Shown here in pieces: positions 59,733 through 64,000 of a DNA stretch of 64,000 nucleotides; positions within the stretch are counted from its first letter, which is position 1; every line of letters begins with the position of its first letter. The stretch lies in the NCBI GenBank assembly GCA_934271265.1, contig CAKQRE010000003.1, positions 1 to 64,000 of the forward strand. The letters are read 5' to 3'. The notes under the pieces are model-generated. The model was not told the origin of the DNA. It saw nothing but the letters and a program-made list of their open reading frames with translations, and ran no database searches. The position numbers and the translations under genes are program-made. The stretch comes from an uncultured Clostridia bacterium (GTDB lineage Bacteria > Bacillota > Clostridia > Christensenellales > Borkfalkiaceae).

Positions 59733-61894
59733 AAATTTACCCTCGGCATGATCTTTACGGCGTGTTTGCCGTACCGCCGGACAAATCGATCACCCATCGC
59801 GCCATCATTCTCGGAAGTATGGCGAAAGGAAAAACATACGTGATCCACCCGCTGATATGCGAAGATACGCAGGAGACCATTTCCTGCGTAAAAAAACTCG
59901 GCGCGAAAGCAACGCTGAAAGACGGTATCATCGAAATTAAGGGAGGGCGCCCCTTACGCGACGGGCTGAAACTCGATTGCGGCAACAGCGGAACGACGAT
60001 GCGTCTTTTATGCGGAGAGATCGCGGGAAGCGGGGTGAAAGCCGTTTTGCAGGGAGATAAATCTCTTTGCTCCCGTCCGATGAAAACGATGAAGATCCCT
60101 CTCGAGAGAATGGGCGCGACCGTCGCTCTGACGAATTATTCCGTTCCGCCGATCCTGGTGGAAGGGGCAAAGGTACGTCCGATCGAATACACGATGCCGT
60201 GCGACAGCGCGCAGGTGAAATCGGCGATCCTTCTCTGCGCTCTTGCGGGCGGCGTAGAAGCGGTGGTGCACGAGAAAAGCGGGTCGCGCGATCATACGGA
60301 GATCCTGCTCGACTATCTCGGCGCGGATATTTCGGTGGATAAGAAAACGAAGACGATCACCCTGAAAAAAAGCGAGCTGAAAGGGAAAAGAATTTATATC
60401 GGCGGCGATTTTTCCGCTGCGATCTATTTTCTTGCGCTGGGGCTTCTGCTCGGCAAGGTCACGTGCAGAAACGTCGGGGTGAATCCGACCCGTATCGGCA
60501 TCGTTCCGGTTTTGCGCAGAATGGGCGCAAGGATCGAGATCACGAACAAGAGAATGTTGTGCGGCGAACTGATCGCCGATATCACGGCGTATAAAAGCGA
60601 ACTTACGGCAACGCACGTTATCGAAGACGAGATAACCGGCATGATCGACGATATCCCCGTGCTTGCCGTTCTCATGGGGCTTGCCAAAGGCGAAAGCATC
60701 ATCAGCGGCGCGAGCGAATTGCAGTATAAAGAATGCGACAGGTTGGTCGCGATCGCCGGTATGATCAACGCCGTGGGCGGCAAATGCCGCAAGATCGACG
60801 GCGGACTTGTCGTGAACGGCGTGGAAAGCTACAACGGGGGAGACGTGAAAACATACGGCGATCATCGCATCGCCATGAGCGGGGCGATCGCCCTCGTCTG
60901 TTCCCGCTACGGCGGAGAAATCGACAACGAGGACTGCGTGAGCATATCCTTCCCGGGATTCTTCGACGTGCTGAAAAAGAATAATTTCGGATTGCTCGGG
61001 AAAAACGTTTCCTCTTCGCCGTCCAATAAGATCCACTCCTTCATTCTCGATAAATTCGGACTGACGACCTTCGGATATTCTTATATCAATGCGGAAGAAG
61101 ACGGATTGAAGCGCGCCTATTCGGAACTGCGCGAATACGAAGGGTATAACGTGACCGTTCCGTATAAGGGCGAAGCGTATAAACACGTGCTGAAAAGCTA
61201 CGGCGACGCGAAAACGGTAAAGAGCGTGAACACCGTGAAGAGGCTTTCCGGCTATACTACGGACGGCGACGGTTTCCTGATGATGCTGAAAAACCACGGG
61301 ATCGACGTTGCCGGTAAAAAAGTGCTCGTCGTCGGCGCGGGCGGCGCCGGCAGAAGCGTGATCGCCGCTCTCGTGTCGGCAAAGGCAAACGTCGACGTAT
61401 ACAACCGCACCTCGAAAACGGCGATTGAACTGCGCAAGAAACTGCCTTCGATCAGCGTGTTGGGAGAGATCCCGGAGTGCCCTTACGACGTGGTGGTCAA
61501 CGCGACGAGCGTCGGCTCCCGCATCGACCCGGAGGAATCTCCCGTGCGGAAAGAAACGCTTGCGGCGTGCGGCGCCGCGGCGGACGTTGTTTACGATCCC
61601 TCCGAAACGGTGTTCCTGAAAACGGCGAGGGAGCTCGGAAAAACGGCGATTAACGGTTTCGAGATGCTCTTTTTCCAGGCGTATCTGTCCGATTGTATCT
61701 TCATCGGGAAAGAGCCTTCCGAAGACGAAGCCTTTGCCCTGTATCGGGAATACATGGGGATCGAAGAGGGGAAGCCGGAAGAAAAATCGGGCGGGTTTAC
61801 GGCGAAGATCGCCGGTAAGATCGCCACGACGGGAAAAGCCGTACGGCAGAAAATGCCGTTATCGAAACACGCGGGGGAGGAAAAGGCGGAATGA
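59729..61894 (+). CDS. aroA/aroE: Fused EPSP synthase-shikimate dehydrogenase (AroA-AroE)
   Basis: One 721-aa chain carries two shikimate-pathway enzymes. Residues about 1-415 are AroA (EPSP synthase): PPDKSITHRAIILGSMAKG, CGNSGTTMRLLCG (84-96), LQYKECDRLVAIAGM and KTYGDHRIAMSGAI. Residues about 419-680 are AroE (shikimate dehydrogenase): FGLLGKNVSSSPSNKIHSFI, catalytic K480 in YNVTVPYKGEA, D512 in GYTTDGDGF, and the NADP loop VVGAGGAGRSV (535-545). AroE acts before AroK and AroA after it, so the fused enzymes are not consecutive. A basic 40-residue tail follows. There is no internal stop and no ribosome site at the join, so a true fusion is likely. Confidence 0.95.
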   Translation: MKIYPRHDLYGVFAVPPDKSITHRAIILGSMAKGKTYVIHPLICEDTQETISCVKKLGAKATLKDGIIEIKGGRPLRDGLKLDCGNSGTTMRLLCGEIAGSGVKAVLQGDKSLCSRPMKTMKIPLERMGATVALTNYSVPPILVEGAKVRPIEYTMPCDSAQVKSAILLCALAGGVEAVVHEKSGSRDHTEILLDYLGADISVDKKTKTITLKKSELKGKRIYIGGDFSAAIYFLALGLLLGKVTCRNVGVNPTRIGIVPVLRRMGARIEITNKRMLCGELIADITAYKSELTATHVIEDEITGMIDDIPVLAVLMGLAKGESIISGASELQYKECDRLVAIAGMINAVGGKCRKIDGGLVVNGVESYNGGDVKTYGDHRIAMSGAIALVCSRYGGEIDNEDCVSISFPGFFDVLKKNNFGLLGKNVSSSPSNKIHSFILDKFGLTTFGYSYINAEEDGLKRAYSELREYEGYNVTVPYKGEAYKHVLKSYGDAKTVKSVNTVKRLSGYTTDGDGFLMMLKNHGIDVAGKKVLVVGAGGAGRSVIAALVSAKANVDVYNRTSKTAIELRKKLPSISVLGEIPECPYDVVVNATSVGSRIDPEESPVRKETLAACGAAADVVYDPSETVFLKTARELGKTAINGFEMLFFQAYLSDCIFIGKEPSEDEAFALYREYMGIEEGKPEEKSGGFTAKIAGKIATTGKAVRQKMPLSKHAGEEKAE

Positions 61895-62307
61895 AATTCT
61901 TATTTGTCAACGGTGTGAATCTCGCGTCGCTCGGCGCGCGCGAGCCTTCCGTTTACGGAACGAAAACGCTTGACGGCATCAACGGCGAACTCTCCCGTTA
62001 TTTCAAAGAAAGGAATTGCGAGTGCGAGTTTTTTACTTCGGACGTCGAAGGAGAGCTCTGCCGCGCGATCCGCGAAAGCACCGCGGACGCGATCGTGCTG
62101 AACGCGGGCGCGTACGCTCATTACAGCATCGCCCTGCGGGACGCGATCGCCGCGACGAGCGTTCCCGTGGCGGAAGTCCATATTTCCAACATTTTCGCGC
62201 GGGAAGAGTTTCGGAGAACAAGCGTGATCGCCCCCGTGTGCAAAGGAATGATAACGGGTTTCGGTACGGACGTTTATAAACTTGCCGCGCTGTCCTTTTT
62301 GTTATGA
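61891..62307 (+). CDS. aroQ: 3-dehydroquinate dehydratase, type II
   Basis: AroQ (138 aa) dehydrates 3-dehydroquinate to 3-dehydroshikimate. The type II signatures are the N-terminal FVNGVNLASLGAREPSVYG, with catalytic Y22, LNAGAYAHYSIALRDAI and AEVHISNIFAREEFRRTSVI with the catalytic His. The last element, KGMITGFGTDVYKLAL-like, is present. In relatives the second motif usually reads NPGA and NLLG, so this copy is slightly divergent but complete. It overlaps both neighbours by four bases. Confidence 0.94.
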   Translation: MKFLFVNGVNLASLGAREPSVYGTKTLDGINGELSRYFKERNCECEFFTSDVEGELCRAIRESTADAIVLNAGAYAHYSIALRDAIAATSVPVAEVHISNIFAREEFRRTSVIAPVCKGMITGFGTDVYKLAALSFLL

Positions 62308-62927
62308 ACATCGTTCTGATCGGCATGCCGGGCGCGGGGAAAAGCCGCGTCGGGTTCGAGATCGCGAGAAAAACGTTCAGGCGGTTTATCGACACGGACA
62401 GGCTGATAAAGAAAAAATACGGAGATATCCCGACCCTTTTCCTTACCGAAGGGGAAGAGAAATTCCGCGAGTACGAGAGGGAAGCCGTACGGGAAGCCGC
62501 TCTGCATAAAAGGGCGGTGATCTCCACGGGCGGCGGCGTGATCTTAAGCGAAGAAAACATGCGTCTTCTGAAAAAGGACGCGTTCGTCGTTTTTCTCGAC
62601 GCGACCGTCCGGACGCTTGCCGGACGGATAGCGAGATCGGATCGTCCGATCGCCGCGCGGGGGATAGAGGGGATCGAAGAGCTCTACGAAAAAAGGAGAC
62701 CGCTTTATCTGAAATATGCCGATTTCGTGACGGACGCGAACGGTTACGGCGCGGCGGAAAAAGCGGAAACGATCCTTGCCGCATGGCGGGAATATACGGG
62801 TACGCCCGGGGAAATGCCGGGGTCTGGCGAAGGGGTCTCCGGGGAAAAGCCGGAGGGTAAGAAAAGACTGCGGACAAAACGCGGAAAGCGGACGAAACGA
62901 ACGGACGCCGCACATAAGGAAAGATAA
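62304..62927 (+). CDS. aroK: Shikimate kinase with basic C-terminal tail
   Basis: AroK (207 aa) phosphorylates shikimate with ATP. The P-loop is GMPGAGKS (residues 7-14), shikimate is bound by FIDTDRLI, and STGGGVIL and the lid arginines RSDRPIAARG follow. Family members end near residue 170; here about 40 further residues are Gly/Pro- and then Lys/Arg-rich (KKRLRTKRGKRTKRTDAAHK), with no known role. It overlaps aroQ by four bases and ends one base before the ABC gene. Confidence 0.93.
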   Translation: MNIVLIGMPGAGKSRVGFEIARKTFRRFIDTDRLIKKKYGDIPTLFLTEGEEKFREYEREAVREAALHKRAVISTGGGVILSEENMRLLKKDAFVVFLDATVRTLAGRIARSDRPIAARGIEGIEELYEKRRPLYLKYADFVTDANGYGAAEKAETILAAWREYTGTPGEMPGSGEGVSGEKPEGKKRLRTKRGKRTKRTDAAHKER

Positions 62928-62928
62928 C

Positions 62929-64000
62929 ATGATCGCATTGCGCCATATCGAAAAAGTATACGAAACGAAAGAAAAGAAGGTGAAAGCGCTTTCCGACGTT
63001 TCGCTTGCCTTCCGGGACAGCGAGTTCGTCTGTATTCTCGGACATTCCGGATGCGGAAAAACGACCCTTCTGAACGTGCTCGGCGGGCTTGACCGCTACA
63101 CGAGCGGAGATCTTCTGATCGACGGGCGTTCGACGAAAGAATTCAAAGACGCCGACTGGGACGGTTTCCGTTCCGAAAAAGTGGGATTCGTGTTTCAAAG
63201 CTATAATCTGATCTCTCACCAGACGGCGATCGAAAACGTGGAAACCGCGCTGACGATCGGAGGCGTGGGAGCGAAGGAAAGGAGAAAGCGGGCGATCGAC
63301 GCCCTTGTAAAAGTGGGGCTTGCCGATCATCTTCGCAAGAAACCGAAACAGCTTTCGGGCGGGGAAATGCAGAGGGTTGCGATCGCAAGGGCGATCGTGA
63401 ATAACCCGGAGATCATCCTTGCCGACGAGCCGACCGGCGCGCTCGATTCGAAAAACAGCGTGGCGGTGATGGATCTTCTGCGCACGATCTCGAAAAACAG
63501 ACTCGTGATCGTGGTGACCCATAACGACGAGCTCGCCGAGGCTTACGCCACGCGCATCATCCGCATTGCGGACGGAAAAGTCGTTTCGGACAGCAACCCA
63601 TTTGTTACGCCGGCAAAGCCTTCCGCGCCCGCGCCGAAAAAACATTCCTCTATGCCGTATTCCCTCGCGGCGAAACTCAGCCTGAAGAACCTTGCGGGGA
63701 AAAAAGTCAGAACGATCCTTACGTCCGTTGCGGCAAGCGTGGCGGTGATCGGTATTTCCCTCGTGCTTGCGTGCAGCTCGGGGCTGAATTCTTTCGTGGA
63801 TAAAGTTCAGCGGGACACCATGAGCGCGACGCCCGTTACGGTCGCGACGAAAGCTACGACGTACGAGCCTTATTTCGAATCTCTGCTCGGCTACGTAAAG
63901 CCGAAAAAATCGAATTCCTCCTCCTCGGGAAGGGGGGACGAGCCTACGCCGGACGTATCGATCAACCATACGCTGAAAAATGCGACAAAAACGACGATCA
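62929..64000 (+). CDS. ABC transporter with fused ATPase and FtsX-like permease (partial)
   Basis: The gene runs off the window, and 357 codons are visible. The N-terminal ATPase resembles the MacB/LolD class: Walker A GHSGCGKTTLLNVLGGL, Q-loop FVFQSYNLI, signature LSGGEMQRVAIARAIV, Walker B IILADEPTGALDSKN and the switch His in VVTHNDELA. A Pro/Ala linker (PAKPSAPAPKKH) leads to the permease part, which begins LKNLAGKKVRTILTSVAASVAVIGISLVLAC, the first FtsX-type helix. The extracytoplasmic loop that follows contains a Ser/Lys-rich stretch. Such transporters export peptides or move lipoproteins. The ATG at 62929 follows AAGGAAAGATAAC. Confidence 0.93.
   Translation, partial: MIALRHIEKVYETKEKKVKALSDVSLAFRDSEFVCILGHSGCGKTTLLNVLGGLDRYTSGDLLIDGRSTKEFKDADWDGFRSEKVGFVFQSYNLISHQTAIENVETALTIGGVGAKERRKRAIDALVKVGLADHLRKKPKQLSGGEMQRVAIARAIVNNPEIILADEPTGALDSKNSVAVMDLLRTISKNRLVIVVTHNDELAEAYATRIIRIADGKVVSDSNPFVTPAKPSAPAPKKHSSMPYSLAAKLSLKNLAGKKVRTILTSVAASVAVIGISLVLACSSGLNSFVDKVQRDTMSATPVTVATKATTYEPYFESLLGYVKPKKSNSSSSGRGDEPTPDVSINHTLKNATKTTI

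Noticed and set aside
60008..61297. 429-codon minus-strand frame
   Set aside because: Shadow of the aroA/E fusion; no start signal or recognisable domain.
62443..63969. 508-codon minus-strand frame
   Set aside because: Shadow of aroK and the ABC transporter gene.

Overview
The window looks like the chromosome of an anaerobic Clostridia-type Bacillota, probably an uncultured gut member. Supporting signs are a Spo0A homologue, Veg, SepF, class III fructose-1,6-bisphosphatase, NrdR, a T-box leader, a large-type SRP RNA, and house-keeping sigma-70/sigma-A promoters with 17-bp spacers. Roughly 50 coding genes are packed on both strands, mostly on +. No prophage, transposase, integrase, CRISPR array or rRNA was seen. 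The exact taxon is inference only.

Layout. 1-3.0 kb: repeat-rich intergenic DNA, an AraC regulator and an isolated L-rhamnose isomerase. 3.1-4.7 kb (minus): SRP RNA, yggS, sepF. 4.7-11.7 kb: T-box-controlled type-2 ileS, an rRNA methyltransferase-like gene, an RluA-type pseudouridine synthase and fhs. 12-14 kb: ABC-2 exporter. 14.1-17 kb: ferritin-like protein (minus) and a membrane-anchored protein with two DUF1508/YegP domains. 17.1-17.5 kb: tRNA-Val, a tRNA-Gly copy split in its T-loop, and an intact tRNA-Gly. 17.6-26.1 kb: pheST, MATE pump, SDR, thyA-folA, asd. 26.1-29.5 kb: ribbon-helix-helix gene and clpB. 29.5-34.9 kb: divergent AraC regulator and sugar ABC transporter. 34.9-35.3 kb: long intergenic tandem repeats. 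35.4-42.8 kb: glycerate kinase, prfB (programmed frameshift), tsaD, fbp, nrdR, a lipoprotein. 42.8-48.6 kb: PAP2, spo0A, zinc-ribbon/acidic protein, veg, and a second DUF1508 membrane protein of 865 aa (minus). 48.9-53.7 kb: two FAD enzymes, ATP-grasp ligase, DUF1934, MBL-fold hydrolase. 54-55.2 kb: a Rho-like protein whose ATPase motifs are destroyed. 55.3-64 kb: glutamine amidotransferase, mtnN, then a tightly overlapping operon patatin-aroC-aroB-aroA/E fusion-aroQ-aroK-ABC transporter (cut by the window end).

How they work together. The aro operon encodes the shikimate pathway from DAHP to chorismate, with EPSP synthase and shikimate dehydrogenase fused. fhs, thyA and folA serve one-carbon/folate metabolism. 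ileS, pheST, prfB, tsaD, the tRNAs and rRNA modifiers serve translation. rhaA and the ABC importer point to growth on plant or host sugars.

The most novel-looking items are the ATPase-dead Rho paralogue, the pair of membrane-anchored DUF1508 proteins, the interrupted tRNA-Gly, and several dispersed intergenic repeats: a 38-39 nt palindrome, a 15-mer, a duplicated promoter cassette and a CAGAATGAC-type repeat.
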